Positions 1 through 8,607 are shown, counted from the stretch's first letter. The stretch: 64,000 bases of DNA from Sulfurovum sp. (GCA_027049035.1 JALTVI010000026.1:20966-84965); one strand, 5' to 3'. A program made the numbers and translations. The notes: generated by a model not told the origin, from the letters alone.

Positions 1-1
1 A

Positions 2-253
2 CTCGACCTGAGTAGCTTCAAATGCGGCCACGACGCCCCCACCTACGCCATCATCGACAAAATTCTCGGCGCCTCCCGCACCCCGCACCTGACCCTGCAC
101 GACATCGACGCCAACAAACCCGGCGGCTCCATCAAGATCCGCGTCAAGACCTTCGCCTACACCCTCGAACAGTACGCGAAAGAGTTAAAAAGGAAAAGGG
201 AAAAGTTAAATGTTGCCCAAGACAATATTACAATCACAGAAGGAGCCTCCTAA
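2..253 (+). CDS. CoA-substrate-specific enzyme activase, C-terminal fragment
   Basis: Only the last 83 codons are inside the window; the reading frame is open at the left edge and ends with TAA at 251-253. The fragment contains KCGHDAPTY and DIDANKPGGSIKIR, which I recognise as the conserved C-terminal part of the large activase/dehydratase proteins related to 2-hydroxyglutaryl-CoA dehydratase (BadF/BcrA-type ATPase plus dehydratase-like domains). The next gene is a companion from the same family, so the two probably form one system. Residues 61-70 are encoded by four degenerate 7-bp units (184-211), so the lysine-rich stretch KELKRKREKLN may be a repeat expansion. The substrate cannot be told from the sequence. 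Confidence 0.75.
   Translation, partial: LDLSSFKCGHDAPTYAIIDKILGASRTPHLTLHDIDANKPGGSIKIRVKTFAYTLEQYAKELKRKREKLNVAQDNITITEGAS
184..211. repeat. degenerate heptamer array inside the activase gene
   Basis: Four consecutive 7-bp units, GTTAAAA, AGGAAAA, GGGAAAA and GTTAAAT, lie in the last third of the upstream coding fragment. The array has the same period as the intergenic heptamer arrays elsewhere in the window. It keeps the frame open and encodes a lysine/arginine-rich tail, so it may be a repeat that has entered the gene end. Confidence 0.45.
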
Positions 254-273
254 TGCACTCACGCACTCCCACA

Positions 274-361
274 AATAAAGGCATTGCAAAGCAATGCATA
301 CCGCCCCTCCTACCCGCTACCCGCTACCCGCTACCCGCTGAAATCTCCAAAGGAGATTTCC
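274..361 (+). repeat. hairpin-heptamer-hairpin element upstream of the CoA-dehydratase-like gene
   Basis: The inner hairpin is GCATTGC, loop aaa, GCAATGC (281-297), preceded by AATAAAg and followed by ATACC. Four exact copies of CTACCCG follow at 310-337. The outer hairpin, GAAATCTCC, loop aaa, GGAGATTTC (340-360), is a perfect 9-bp stem, and its 3' arm contains the Shine-Dalgarno AAAGGAG of the gene starting at 363. The same three-part arrangement recurs at 25.2, 35.8, 45.2 and 50.5 kb. Confidence 0.8.
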
Positions 362-362
362 A

Positions 363-1874
363 ATGAGCCTCTCCTGTACCAACCTCAAAACCCCCGACAA
401 CAACGGCGACCTACGTTTTCTCCACCACACACCCGACCAGTGGCGCGAAGGCCCTGCAAACGCCATCGACTACGCCCCAAAAGAGGAGACCGTTTTTCTC
501 TCCGGCGGCCTGACGCTGCTGCAGGACAAACTCATCGAAGCGGCACTCAACAGTCTTGGCATCAATTTCACCGCGCTGCCAAACCCCGACTTCAAAGCCT
601 TTCAGACAGGCAAGGCGTTCGGCAACCGCGGGCAGTGCAACCCCACCTACTTTACCGTGGGCAACCTGGTCAAGTATCTTCAGCAGCTGCGTGACGAAAA
701 GGGGCTCTCCACAGAAGAGATTGTCAAAAAATATGTCTACATCACTGCCGGCGGCTGCGGGCCGTGCCGCTTCGGTATGTACATCACCGAGTACAAAAAG
801 GCGCTTGCCGATGCCGGTTTCGAAGGCTTCAGGCTCACCGCCTTCGACCACGAAAAGGGAATCTTCCAGGGCGATGAGATAGAGGAGCAGCTGCTTGATT
901 ACACACCGACCTTCTTCGTCACCCTTGCAAAGGCGGTCGTCATCGGAGACATCATCAATATGCTTGGCTACAAGATGCGCCCCTACGAAGTAGAAAGAGG
1001 TACCACCGATGCGGCACTTGAAGCGTGCCGAACGATCGTCTCGAACGCCTTTTTAGAACACAAAAGCCTTATAGGCGCGATGTGGCAGTGCAGAAAAGTG
1101 CTCTCCAAAGTCCAGCTCGACCGTCTTCAAGTCAAACCCAAGGTGATGGTGATGGGGGAGTTCTGGGCAGCGATGACCGAAGGGGACGGCAACTACAACC
1201 TCTACCGCTTTCTGGAAGCCGAAGGGGCCGAGTGCATTCCGCAGCTCATCATCAACCGTCTGATGCTCAGCCTCTGGGAGGCGGAGCAGGAGAACCTCAA
1301 ACAGCAGCAGCTTCCCGGCAAAGATGCACCCGCCGTCGACTTCTCCAGTCTTAAAAGCCGTCTGCTCATCAAGGCGGGCAAGGCAGCGGTCAAAACCCAC
1401 TTCACCCTCTATGCCAAAGCGATCGGCCTGCACGACTACGATGTACCCGATATCGACAAACTGGCCAGTCTTGCAAAGGAGTACTATACCCTCGAGTGCA
1501 GCGGCGGCGAAGGGCATCTGGAGGTAGCGCACCTCATCGAAGCGGTCAAAGACAACCTCGCCCACCTGGTCATCTCGGTCAAGCCTTTTGGATGCATGCC
1601 AAGCTCGGCTGTCAGCGACGGGGTACAGTCGCTGGTGACCGCCCGCTATCCGCAGGCGAACTTCTTAAGCATCGAAACTTCAGGAGAAGGCGCGGCAAAC
1701 TTCTACAGCCGTGTGCAGATGGCACTCTTCAAGGCCAAACAGGCTGCCAAAGAGGAGTTTGAAGCAATTGAAAAAGAGATGCATATTCCCGAAAAGGTAA
1801 ACAACTATCTCTACCAGCCTGTCAACGACAAAATCGGTACGGCAGCTACACTTGTGCAGAGTCTTTGCCTTTAA
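363..1874 (+). CDS. 2-hydroxyacyl-CoA dehydratase/activase-family protein
   Basis: A 503-residue cytosolic protein of the activase-associated dehydratase family, like the gene just upstream. Cysteines near residues 97 (RGQCNP), 137 and 140 (AGGCGPCRFG) and 410 (KPFGCMPS) are candidate Fe-S ligands of this family; this assignment is from family knowledge and no structure was checked. The ATG at 363 has AAAGGAG 5-8 bases upstream, but that site lies in the 3' arm of a perfect hairpin, which could limit translation. In many relatives this region is part of one very long polypeptide with the activase, so here it may be a split version. Substrate and pathway are unknown. Confidence 0.7.
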   Translation: MSLSCTNLKTPDNNGDLRFLHHTPDQWREGPANAIDYAPKEETVFLSGGLTLLQDKLIEAALNSLGINFTALPNPDFKAFQTGKAFGNRGQCNPTYFTVGNLVKYLQQLRDEKGLSTEEIVKKYVYITAGGCGPCRFGMYITEYKKALADAGFEGFRLTAFDHEKGIFQGDEIEEQLLDYTPTFFVTLAKAVVIGDIINMLGYKMRPYEVERGTTDAALEACRTIVSNAFLEHKSLIGAMWQCRKVLSKVQLDRLQVKPKVMVMGEFWAAMTEGDGNYNLYRFLEAEGAECIPQLIINRLMLSLWEAEQENLKQQQLPGKDAPAVDFSSLKSRLLIKAGKAAVKTHFTLYAKAIGLHDYDVPDIDKLASLAKEYYTLECSGGEGHLEVAHLIEAVKDNLAHLVISVKPFGCMPSSAVSDGVQSLVTARYPQANFLSIETSGEGAANFYSRVQMALFKAKQAAKEEFEAIEKEMHIPEKVNNYLYQPVNDKIGTAATLVQSLCL

Positions 1875-1889
1875 AGCAGAGAAATAGTT

Positions 1890-1919
1890 CTTTTACTCTA
1901 AGTAAAAGATACTTATAAT
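1890..1919 (+). promoter_or_regulatory. putative promoter with internal inverted repeat for the GGDEF gene
   Basis: TATAAT at 1914-1919 has TTTTAC 17 bases upstream as a weak -35. Between and over them lies an inverted repeat, CTTTTACT (1890-1897), cta, AGTAAAAG (1901-1908), which could be an operator. The start codon is 27 bases after the -10. Confidence 0.4.
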
Positions 1920-1945
1920 AGGGAAGCATATGAAAGGAGGAGCCT

Positions 1946-2878
1946 GTGTATCTATGCATATCGTTTTTTTTGCTCATGCTGCTCCTTCTATTTCTCTTTT
2001 ATTACTACTACAAAACCTCCTTTGACCAACATCTGCGTACCTTTATTGAATTCAACAACGATATTACTGTCATTACAGATCGTATGTATATGCTGGCGAT
2101 GAATCAGACCGGATTGCGTTTCTTTGGACAAAAAGACATGAACGCCCTTCTTTCCAAGACTCGCTATTTAAGCAAACTGATCACGGAAGAGGTTGCAGAA
2201 GACAACCGATATATCACATCCAGAACATGGGTTACCAAAGTAGACAAAAACCAGCCTATAAAAGTTACTATCTCACGTCCTACAGTCAAACAGACATTCA
2301 TGATGCATGTAAGCAAAATCAACAGCCGGCGCTATATGGTTACCTTCCGTAATATATCAAAAACACTTGCCGAAAAGAATGTTATGACACAAATCGCTGA
2401 AAAAGATGAGCTGACCCAAATCTACAATCGTAAAAAATTCAATACTGCGCTTTCTCTGGCAATTCGGGAAGCAACAGTTTATGCCACCCCTTTCACCATC
2501 ATCCTCTTTGACATCGATCATTTTAAATCAGTCAATGATACCTATGGACACAATGTCGGAGACAAAGTCCTTATCCAAATGAGTGCACTGGTCAGGAACC
2601 TGTTGCGAGGAGACGATCTTTTCGCACGATGGGGAGGTGAAGAGTTCATTATTCTGTCACCCTCTACACGCGAAAATGATGCCTATGAGCTTGCCAACCG
2701 CCTGCGTCAGGAGATTGAACGCTTTCCGTTTGCTCATGTGAAAAACATGACATGCAGTTTTGGCGTTGCCGAGTTCTCAGCAGGCGATACTGCTGCTGAA
2801 CTGATCCAAAAAGCGGATAAAGCACTCTACAAGGCAAAAGTTTCAGGACGCAACAAGGTCAGTCTTGCCGATGATTAA
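1946..2878 (+). CDS. membrane-anchored diguanylate cyclase (GGDEF)
   Basis: A 310-residue protein with one hydrophobic N-terminal segment (residues 1-22), a roughly 120-residue region that could be a sensor fold, and a C-terminal GGDEF domain (about 150-308). The active site reads RWGGEEF, so it should make cyclic di-GMP. An inhibitory-site motif RGDD sits five residues before it, which suggests product feedback. The start is GTG at 1946, preceded by AAAGGAGG. Its stop codon overlaps that of cmoM on the other strand, leaving no intergenic space. The input signal is unknown. Confidence 0.88.
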   Translation: MYLCISFFLLMLLLLFLFYYYYKTSFDQHLRTFIEFNNDITVITDRMYMLAMNQTGLRFFGQKDMNALLSKTRYLSKLITEEVAEDNRYITSRTWVTKVDKNQPIKVTISRPTVKQTFMMHVSKINSRRYMVTFRNISKTLAEKNVMTQIAEKDELTQIYNRKKFNTALSLAIREATVYATPFTIILFDIDHFKSVNDTYGHNVGDKVLIQMSALVRNLLRGDDLFARWGGEEFIILSPSTRENDAYELANRLRQEIERFPFAHVKNMTCSFGVAEFSAGDTAAELIQKADKALYKAKVSGRNKVSLADD

Positions 2879-3648
2879 CGCTTCTGTGCCAGAATGTGGA
2901 TGTAGCGCCCCATATTCCTGAAGGTCGGCTTGCGGCAGTAACGGTACTCCACCTCCATCAGCTCTTCAAGGTCGGTACTCTCCAGCGCCTCTTTGCCCAT
3001 ATAGTCGTGAAAGACACGGATACCCGTCTGCACTTCGATTGTAAAACCATTCTCTTCCAGCCATGCAACGAGTGTCTCTGGCGCTTGCGGATGGGGTGGT
3101 GTCAGGCGTTTGCCTCTCCCGTACCAACGGTTTTGCAAAATGGTCCCAAGCCTCCAGTTTCCCTGCATCACGTTACGGTAGATGAGTGAGTGCTGATTGA
3201 AAAAAAGAAGCGAGAGGTGGCCGCCGGGCCTGACACGATCTGCAACCACTGCCAGTGTCTCCAGCGGCTTTGCCGTCCACTCGATGACAGCGTGGTAGAG
3301 CACCAGATCCTGCGGCGGCAGTGTGGCGGCGACCTCCTGTGCGGGTGCTTTGTGAAATACTGCTGCACATCCTGCTTCATTGAAGTGCTCCTGCGCCTTT
3401 TCCAGCATCTTGAAAGAGATGTCGTTACAGGTAAGTGTGTGCCCTGCTTTGGCAAACCAGAGCGCCATCTGCCCCAGACCGCATCCGGCATCCCACACAT
3501 TGAGCCTCGGCCCATCGTGCAGGTTCTGCAGATCCTCCTTGAGTAGCTTCAGCCGCCACTCACCCTTGAAGGAGCCGTAGATGGACTTTTCGAACTTTTC
3601 GACAAAACCGTCGAAGTTGTAGTCATATTTTCCGCGCTCTTTTGCCAC
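2875..3648 (-). CDS. cmoM: tRNA 5-carboxymethoxyuridine methyltransferase
   Basis: A 257-residue SAM-dependent methyltransferase that matches E. coli CmoM (formerly SmtA) from memory along its length: NFDGFVEKFEKSIYGSFKG at the N-terminus, the SAM-binding DAGCGLGQMA (about 53-62), YHAVIEW, RPGGHLSLLFFN and the C-terminal RVFHDYM plus GRYIHILAQK. CmoM methylates cmo5U34 to mcmo5U in tRNAs. It is the last gene of the mod operon and its start overlaps the modC stop by one base, so it is probably translationally coupled although its function is unrelated to molybdate. Confidence 0.85.
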   Translation of the reverse strand: MAKERGKYDYNFDGFVEKFEKSIYGSFKGEWRLKLLKEDLQNLHDGPRLNVWDAGCGLGQMALWFAKAGHTLTCNDISFKMLEKAQEHFNEAGCAAVFHKAPAQEVAATLPPQDLVLYHAVIEWTAKPLETLAVVADRVRPGGHLSLLFFNQHSLIYRNVMQGNWRLGTILQNRWYGRGKRLTPPHPQAPETLVAWLEENGFTIEVQTGIRVFHDYMGKEALESTDLEELMEVEYRYCRKPTFRNMGRYIHILAQKR

Positions 3649-4313
3649 TATGCTTCTCCGTAAAGTCTGTCAAGCATTGAAAGGTGATACTCTTTCATAT
3701 TGCCCTCTTCAATAAACCAGAGCCGTGTCGCCAGCGCCTTGGCTTCACTCACATCGTGGCTGATCATCAGTGTTGTCATCCCGAAACGCTCATGAAGCAT
3801 TTTGATCTGGGTACTCAGTTTACGGCGCATACGCGGATCGAGCGCAGAGAGGGGCTCATCCATCAGCAGCAATTTCGGGCGGCGCATCAGCGCCCGTGCC
3901 AATGCCACACGCTGCTTCTGCCCGCCGCTGAGTGTCGTGACATTGCGTGCGGCGATCTTTTCTATCTCCATCATCTCCAGCAGTTCGTCGGCAAGCTTTT
4001 CATCAGGGTTGACAAAGAGCAGATTCTCCTTGACACTCATATTGTCAAAGAGTGCATAGTCCTGAAAGACAAAGCCGACGTTTCGCTGCTGGACAGGCAG
4101 CGCTTTTTTCTCTCCAAGCCATACGACATCGTCACAGACAATGCGCCCCTCTGCCTTCTCAAGGCCGGCAAGGATGCGCAAAAAGGTACTCTTCCCCGCC
4201 CCGCTCTCTCCCATAATGACAATGAAATCTCCTTTGTCAACTTCTACATTGACAGAGAGTGTCATCTTTCCGCTACTGCCGTGCAGTGCTTTTTCTACCG
4301 CTATCTTCAGCAT
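3648..4313 (-). CDS. modC: molybdate ABC transporter ATP-binding protein, short form
   Basis: The ATPase of the molybdate importer, 221 residues: Walker A GESGAGKST, signature LSGGQKQR, Walker B LLLMDEP and the H-loop ISHD. The start at 4313 (MLKIAVEK) is preferred because the frame further upstream translates the end of modB out of frame and the modB stop lies 1 base away. It is about 130 residues shorter than classical ModC because the C-terminal molybdate-binding TOBE domains are absent. TOBE-like repeats are present in the ModE of the same operon, so substrate sensing may depend on that protein. Confidence 0.9.
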   Translation of the reverse strand: MLKIAVEKALHGSSGKMTLSVNVEVDKGDFIVIMGESGAGKSTFLRILAGLEKAEGRIVCDDVVWLGEKKALPVQQRNVGFVFQDYALFDNMSVKENLLFVNPDEKLADELLEMMEIEKIAARNVTTLSGGQKQRVALARALMRRPKLLLMDEPLSALDPRMRRKLSTQIKMLHERFGMTTLMISHDVSEAKALATRLWFIEEGNMKEYHLSMLDRLYGEA

Positions 4314-4314
4314 C

Positions 4315-5007
4315 CTACACCATCCCCACACGCATCTTCTGTCGGTGGTTGAAGAAATAGACCCCAAGCAGCACCGTAAAGCTGAATGCCAACAGTACCC
4401 CCGCATAGATGTTCGCCTGGGCGTAATCCATCTCTTCAACCAGATCGTAAATAGCCACCGACGCTACCCGTGTCTCGTGCGGAATGTTTCCTCCCACCAT
4501 CAGTACGACACCAAACTCCCCTACCGTATGGGCAAAGGTGACAATGACTGCGGTAAGCAGCGAGGGCTTGACATTGGGAAGTGCTACCCTCCAGAGTGTG
4601 GTACGGGTATTTTTCCCTGCCAGATAGCTTGCCTCGATCATATGCGGGTTGAGCGACTCAAAACCGCTCTGCAGCGGCTGTACCATAAATGGGAAGGAGT
4701 AGAAACAGCTGGCCACCACAAGACCGGTAAAACTGAATGCCAGTTTGATACCCAACGTCTCTTCAAAAAAGTGCCCAAGGGGTGAATTGTGTGAAAGCAG
4801 CAGCAGCATATAAAACCCGAGCACCGATGGAGGCAGTACGATAGGCAGTGCCGTAACCGCTTCAAGCACAGGCTTGAAACGCGAGCGGCTCTGGGAGAGG
4901 TACCAGGCAAAGGGGAGTGCCACAAAAAAGAGGATAGATGCCGTCAGCCCCGCAAGTTTGAACGAGAGCAGAAACGGTGCCCACTCTATCTGCTCCCAAA
5001 ATGCCAT
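4315..5007 (-). CDS. modB: molybdate ABC transporter permease
   Basis: A 230-residue inner-membrane permease with five or six hydrophobic segments and the ModB/CysT-type cytoplasmic EAA loop around [20 protein letters not shown] (about 125-145), which docks with Mod[18 protein letters not shown] is typical of ModB. It lies 9 bp after modA and 1 bp before modC, as expected for a single transcript. Confidence 0.92.
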   Translation of the reverse strand: MAFWEQIEWAPFLLSFKLAGLTASILFFVALPFAWYLSQSRSRFKPVLEAVTALPIVLPPSVLGFYMLLLLSHNSPLGHFFEETLGIKLAFSFTGLVVASCFYSFPFMVQPLQSGFESLNPHMIEASYLAGKNTRTTLWRVALPNVKPSLLTAVIVTFAHTVGEFGVVLMVGGNIPHETRVASVAIYDLVEEMDYAQANIYAGVLLAFSFTVLLGVYFFNHRQKMRVGMV

Positions 5008-5016
5008 ACCTTGCTC

Positions 5017-5787
5017 CTACTTTTCACTCTTGGGTACGCTGAAACCGTACCGTTTCATGATCTGCTGTGCCTTTGGTGTCTGGAAAAAGTCGTAAAAGGC
5101 TTTGGCAAGCGGGTTCTTTGCACCGTACTTCGTAATACCGTAGCCCTGTCTAAGCGGCTCGTGCAGGCTGTCGTCAATCAGGTAGTAGGCAGCATGCTTG
5201 CTCTTGGCTACCGTAGGGGCGAGCACCAGTGACAGCGCGATGATCCCCACATCGGCCGCCTTTATCTTGATGAAGTTCGCCGTCTGGGAGATATTCTCTC
5301 CCAGCACGATTTTTGGCTTGAGCGTTTCATAGAGATGCTTGCTCTCCAGTGCCTGCTTGGCCTTTTCGCCATAAGGGGCGTGTGTAGGATTGGCAATGGC
5401 AACCTTCTCCACCCAGGGTGCGGTCAGGTTTGCAAAACCTTTTGACGCATCGAATTCATTGCGCATACTCCAGATCACCAGCCGTCCGATGGCATAGAGT
5501 TTCGGCTCCGTTACGATGTCGTCGTTTTTGTAAAGTGCCTCGACATACTCCATATTTGCAGAGAAGTAGAGGTCGTAGGGTGCACCGTTTGCCACCTGCA
5601 CCTTTCCTTTGCCGGACGAACCGTAAATCATTCGGATGTTGTCGTTTGGATGTGTTTTCAAAAAGTCCGCCCTGATCGTATCGAGTGCGAACTTCAGGTC
5701 GCTTGCGGCAAAAATGGTTAATTCTCCCGACTGCAGCACACTCCAAACCAATGCCATAACGATCACTGTTCTTTTCAACATCTTCAC
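5017..5787 (-). CDS. modA: periplasmic molybdate-binding protein
   Basis: A 256-residue substrate-binding protein. A signal peptide (about residues 1-28) precedes GELTIFAASDL, the usual ModA start of the mature domain. MIYGSSGKGKVQVANGAPYDLYFSA is the oxyanion-site region, and SANMEYV and GRLVIWS follow as in ModA/WtpA relatives. It should capture molybdate or tungstate and deliver it to ModBC. It starts 3 bp after the porin gene, unusually tight for a gene following an outer-membrane protein. Confidence 0.9.
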   Translation of the reverse strand: MKMLKRTVIVMALVWSVLQSGELTIFAASDLKFALDTIRADFLKTHPNDNIRMIYGSSGKGKVQVANGAPYDLYFSANMEYVEALYKNDDIVTEPKLYAIGRLVIWSMRNEFDASKGFANLTAPWVEKVAIANPTHAPYGEKAKQALESKHLYETLKPKIVLGENISQTANFIKIKAADVGIIALSLVLAPTVAKSKHAAYYLIDDSLHEPLRQGYGITKYGAKNPLAKAFYDFFQTPKAQQIMKRYGFSVPKSEK

Positions 5788-5790
5788 TCC

Positions 5791-7269
5791 TTAGAAGAGA
5801 TAGTCCAGCTCTACGCGCAGTTCATCATACGAGGGGTCGAGCTTGTACGTCCCCGGTACACCCGGAAACGGTGTATCGGTCTCCCCCCACACATGCGCAT
5901 AACGCACTTTCCAGTAAAACTGCTGCCTGGCACCAAACCCCTGCATCACTTCCAGTGTCGCCACACTGTTGTCTGCAGGCACGGCTGCTTTTGCATCGTC
6001 AAAATCCTGGTAACCGTAGCTTCCCACGATTTTCAGATCGTATTGCTGCCAGTCATACCCAACCTTCCCGACATAGGTTCTGGTATTGGCATCCCAGTTG
6101 TACTGCCCCATCAGCCGGGTGAATCCCCCGGTAGGAAAACCACGCCACGGTGCGATAATATCTCCCTTGTCCGCCACACGTGTATAGCCAAGATGCACTC
6201 TCCACGCATCATATTTCCCGTCAAGCCGAAGTCCCAGTAGCCAGCTGTCCAGACTTTTGGGGTCTTTATAGCCTGCAATGAGCAGTTTCTTGCTCGCACC
6301 GCCAATCTCGCCCGCACCGTTGTCAAACTGCTGCATATAACGGATACCCGGTCTCCATGTCCATTTTCCGCTCTTGAATGTATAGTCGGCCTGAAGCATC
6401 GCTGAAGAGAGCAGCTGTGGTACACCCGTGTAGTTGGCCGTCAGGGTCAGGTTATCGATGCTTCGGTTTTCGACCTCAGCAATCCACAGCCTGTCTTTGA
6501 TACCTTTAGCCTCAAGCTTGGTAAGTGTCAATCCCCTGTGCATGCCGGCATCATCGTTTTGCGTATAGTAGGAGTAGGGCTCATCCTTCACGTAACCTGT
6601 TGCCAGCACATGGTGAAAGGAGCTATGGTCACGCAGCTTCTGTCTGGTAAAGTAGGCTGCCTTGAAAGTCGTATCGGGCAGGTCGTCTGTGGTGACGGTA
6701 AGTCCCTCGAAAGTGTTGGGAATCATCTTGCCGTCATTGCTTTTGGTAAGGAAAGTCTCAAAGATCTGCCGCCCCACCTTCACATCTGTATGGCTGTAGC
6801 GGTACTCAAGATACGCCTCTGCAAACGTGGCAATATAGGTTTTCCCGTCTGTCAGACGGTCATAGCGATTGAAGGTATCTTTGCCCGCTTTATAAAGATA
6901 TGCCTCATCACTTCCAAGATTTCCTATACCGTTAGTGAAGTAAAATCCGGCAGTCGCCCCAAATCCGTTGTAGTAGGCTGTCTTATAGGTAAGGCTTCCA
7001 CCCACTCCCACGATCGTACTGTCTTTGCGGATATCTTTCCCTTTGATCTGAAGCTCATGCCCCCATGTGTCCACAAAAAGATGCGTGCGCAGTCTCCCGT
7101 ACCACATCCCCTTGGTGAATATCTCTTTGAAATTCGAAGCATCTCCAGGCTGTTCATTATAGATGTGAATCATATTGGGTTTGAGTGAATGCTTGAAGGG
7201 TGCTGTCGTCTGTGCCTGTGCAAAAAGTGAAGCCACAGCCAATCCAAGCCATCCGTATTTTATTTTCAT
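5791..7269 (-). CDS. outer-membrane porin encoded in the molybdate operon
   Basis: A 492-residue beta-barrel protein with a cleavable signal (residues 1-20, ending AQAQ), alternating hydrophobic strands and a C-terminal phenylalanine (RVELDYLF), the BAM recognition signature. WYGRLRTHLFVDTW and VKVGRQIFETFLTKS near the N-terminus resemble OprD-type major porins of Campylobacterota. It lies 2 bp after modE and 3 bp before modA, so it should be co-expressed with molybdate uptake. I infer that it may pass molybdate or a related anion across the outer membrane; the sequence does not prove substrate specificity. Confidence 0.82.
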   Translation of the reverse strand: MKIKYGWLGLAVASLFAQAQTTAPFKHSLKPNMIHIYNEQPGDASNFKEIFTKGMWYGRLRTHLFVDTWGHELQIKGKDIRKDSTIVGVGGSLTYKTAYYNGFGATAGFYFTNGIGNLGSDEAYLYKAGKDTFNRYDRLTDGKTYIATFAEAYLEYRYSHTDVKVGRQIFETFLTKSNDGKMIPNTFEGLTVTTDDLPDTTFKAAYFTRQKLRDHSSFHHVLATGYVKDEPYSYYTQNDDAGMHRGLTLTKLEAKGIKDRLWIAEVENRSIDNLTLTANYTGVPQLLSSAMLQADYTFKSGKWTWRPGIRYMQQFDNGAGEIGGASKKLLIAGYKDPKSLDSWLLGLRLDGKYDAWRVHLGYTRVADKGDIIAPWRGFPTGGFTRLMGQYNWDANTRTYVGKVGYDWQQYDLKIVGSYGYQDFDDAKAAVPADNSVATLEVMQGFGARQQFYWKVRYAHVWGETDTPFPGVPGTYKLDPSYDELRVELDYLF

Positions 7270-7271
7270 CC

Positions 7272-8042
7272 TTACCTTCCTATCATGATATCTCTGGGCC
7301 GGATGCCAAGACGCACGCTCTGCCCTTTTTTCAATACAACCGTATTTGGTGTCTTCGGTGAGACCGAAATGAGCGTATCGTGCCTGCCGATATCTACAGC
7401 AAGCTTGATATGCTCCGTATCCTGCTCAAACGTCGTGACAACCCCCTCGAGCAGATTCTCCTTCTCCACTCCAGGCTGTACGACACATACATTGGATGAC
7501 TTGCATATTGCGACAACCCTGCTGCCCGCTTCAATCTGCAGATCCTCGACCGCTTCGGCGGTAATATGCGAAACCACCTGCTGACCGCCTTTGAGCTTGA
7601 GGGTAACTGCCGCATTGACACCGCTATGGCGTACCTGTGTCACCACCGCCTGTATCTGGTTGCGCGCAGAGAGCTGAAGCGAAAAGCGTTCGATCGTACC
7701 GAACGTGCCCTCTTCACCCTCGACCAGAGATGCCAGCCGTGATATGAAACGGCTGTGCTCCTCTTCAAGCAGTGCATAGTGCTCCAGCAGTCGTCTGCCG
7801 TACGCTGTCAGTACCGTTCCGCCCCCCTCTTTTCCTCCGGTCTCCCGGTGGACAATAGGTTCGGGAGAGAGCGCATTCATTGCATCGACCGCCTCCCAGG
7901 CACTCTTGTAACTCATCGGCACTACCTTCGCCGCTTTGGAGATGGATCCGTGTTCCTCTATGGCATGCAGCAGCCGTATCCGCTTCTCCAGCAGAAACGG
8001 TTTTCCGAACATTTCCAAAGAGAGTGTCGACGCCAGCTCCAT
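7272..8042 (-). CDS. modE: molybdate-responsive regulator, ModE type
   Basis: A 256-residue regulator. Residues 1-110 form the ModE winged-helix domain (LLHAIEEHGSISKAAKVV, SYKSAWEAVDAMN, GGKEGGGTVLT). Residues about 125-256 contain two TOBE/Mop-like segments (SARNQIQAVV, AICKSSNVCV and a second copy to the end) that bind molybdate in this family. It heads the operon and should repress it when molybdate is plentiful. An in-frame ATG is at 8042. A TATAAT-like box lies on the minus strand at 8085-8090; I could not identify a convincing ModE operator. Confidence 0.88.
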   Translation of the reverse strand: MELASTLSLEMFGKPFLLEKRIRLLHAIEEHGSISKAAKVVPMSYKSAWEAVDAMNALSPEPIVHRETGGKEGGGTVLTAYGRRLLEHYALLEEEHSRFISRLASLVEGEEGTFGTIERFSLQLSARNQIQAVVTQVRHSGVNAAVTLKLKGGQQVVSHITAEAVEDLQIEAGSRVVAICKSSNVCVVQPGVEKENLLEGVVTTFEQDTEHIKLAVDIGRHDTLISVSPKTPNTVVLKKGQSVRLGIRPRDIMIGR

Positions 8043-8110
8043 TCAAACCCCTGTATACCTGATTACATAACGCGAAATCCTACCATTATATACCTTAAGA
8101 TACAACGCCC

Positions 8111-8139
8111 TTGACAAAGTCACCCAAACGTGATATTAT
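8111..8139 (+). promoter_or_regulatory. sigma-70 type promoter for ssrA
   Basis: TTGACA (8111-8116), a 17-base spacer and TATTAT (8134-8139) form a near-consensus promoter pointing towards tmRNA. The predicted start of transcription (about 8146) is nearly 100 bases before mature tmRNA, so a leader containing a hairpin-heptamer element would have to be removed by RNase P. Confidence 0.7.
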
Positions 8140-8159
8140 CCGCCCAGTTGAGTGAACAG

Positions 8160-8238
8160 AAGCATTGCGCAGCAATGCCTATCAAAACTATTCACTCTTC
8201 ACTCTTAACCCTTCACTTCAAAATGCACAGCATTTTGA
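8160..8238 (+). repeat. hairpin-heptamer-hairpin element between the ssrA promoter and tmRNA
   Basis: Inner hairpin GCATTGC, gca, GCAATGC (8162-8178) followed by CTATCAAAACT; four 7-bp units ATTCACT, CTTCACT, CTTAACC, CTTCACT (8190-8217); outer hairpin CAAAATGC, aca, GCATTTTG (8219-8237). The element ends 5 bases before mature tmRNA and is therefore in its 5' leader. Confidence 0.8.
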
Positions 8239-8242
8239 GTAT

Positions 8243-8607
8243 GGGGGTGACTTGGTTTCGACTGGAGCAGTCGGGGCTATGTGCATGTCGGACTGGGCAA
8301 TTCCGTTACGCGGCCCAACGCGAATAAACGCAAACAACACAGATTATCGTCCAGCTTACGCCGTAGCGTAAGTTAACCAACTTTTGGACTGCCCTGCCGG
8401 TGAGTGTCATCTTAGCCGGATCTTAGGGTATCATATCTGATGACTATATCTTGCAGAAGCCATGCTGCAAGACGAACCTTCTGGCTGGCTTGGTGTAGTT
8501 TTGGGTGTGGTACGAAACCAAGCGAGACATAACAACACCGACTAAGCATGTAGAGTCATAGTCCTAGCTGTTTCAGGACACGGGTTCAATTCCCGTCACC
8601 TCCACCA
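8243..8607 (+). ncRNA. ssrA: tmRNA
   Basis: A 365-base transfer-messenger RNA for rescue of stalled ribosomes. The 5' end GGGGGTGA pairs with GTCACCTCC just before the encoded CCA (8605-8607), forming the alanine-type acceptor stem; GACTTGGTTTCGAC and the T-arm GGGTTCAATTCCC are typical. The tag starts at GCA 8330 and reads ANNTDYRPAYAVA, ending with TAA at 8369-8371. This is similar to Helicobacter/Campylobacter tags. The 3' end is the integration site of the following island and is kept intact. Confidence 0.97.
8593..8607 (+). other. left attachment site (attL) at the tmRNA 3' end
   Basis: CCGTCACCTCCACCA, the last 15 bases of ssrA, is repeated exactly at 23148-23162. tmRNA 3' ends are common targets of tyrosine integrases, and an integrase gene follows immediately. 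Confidence 0.88.

Noticed and set aside
4314..4439. Upstream extension of modC by 42 codons
   Set aside because: It overlaps modB in another frame and encodes a Trp/Cys/Arg-rich stretch unlike any ATPase; the start at 4313 fits the family.
8165..8371. Open frame ending in ANNTDYRPAYAVA as a small protein
   Set aside because: The end is the tmRNA tag; the earlier part covers a repeat element and the tRNA-like domain, so it is not a separate gene.
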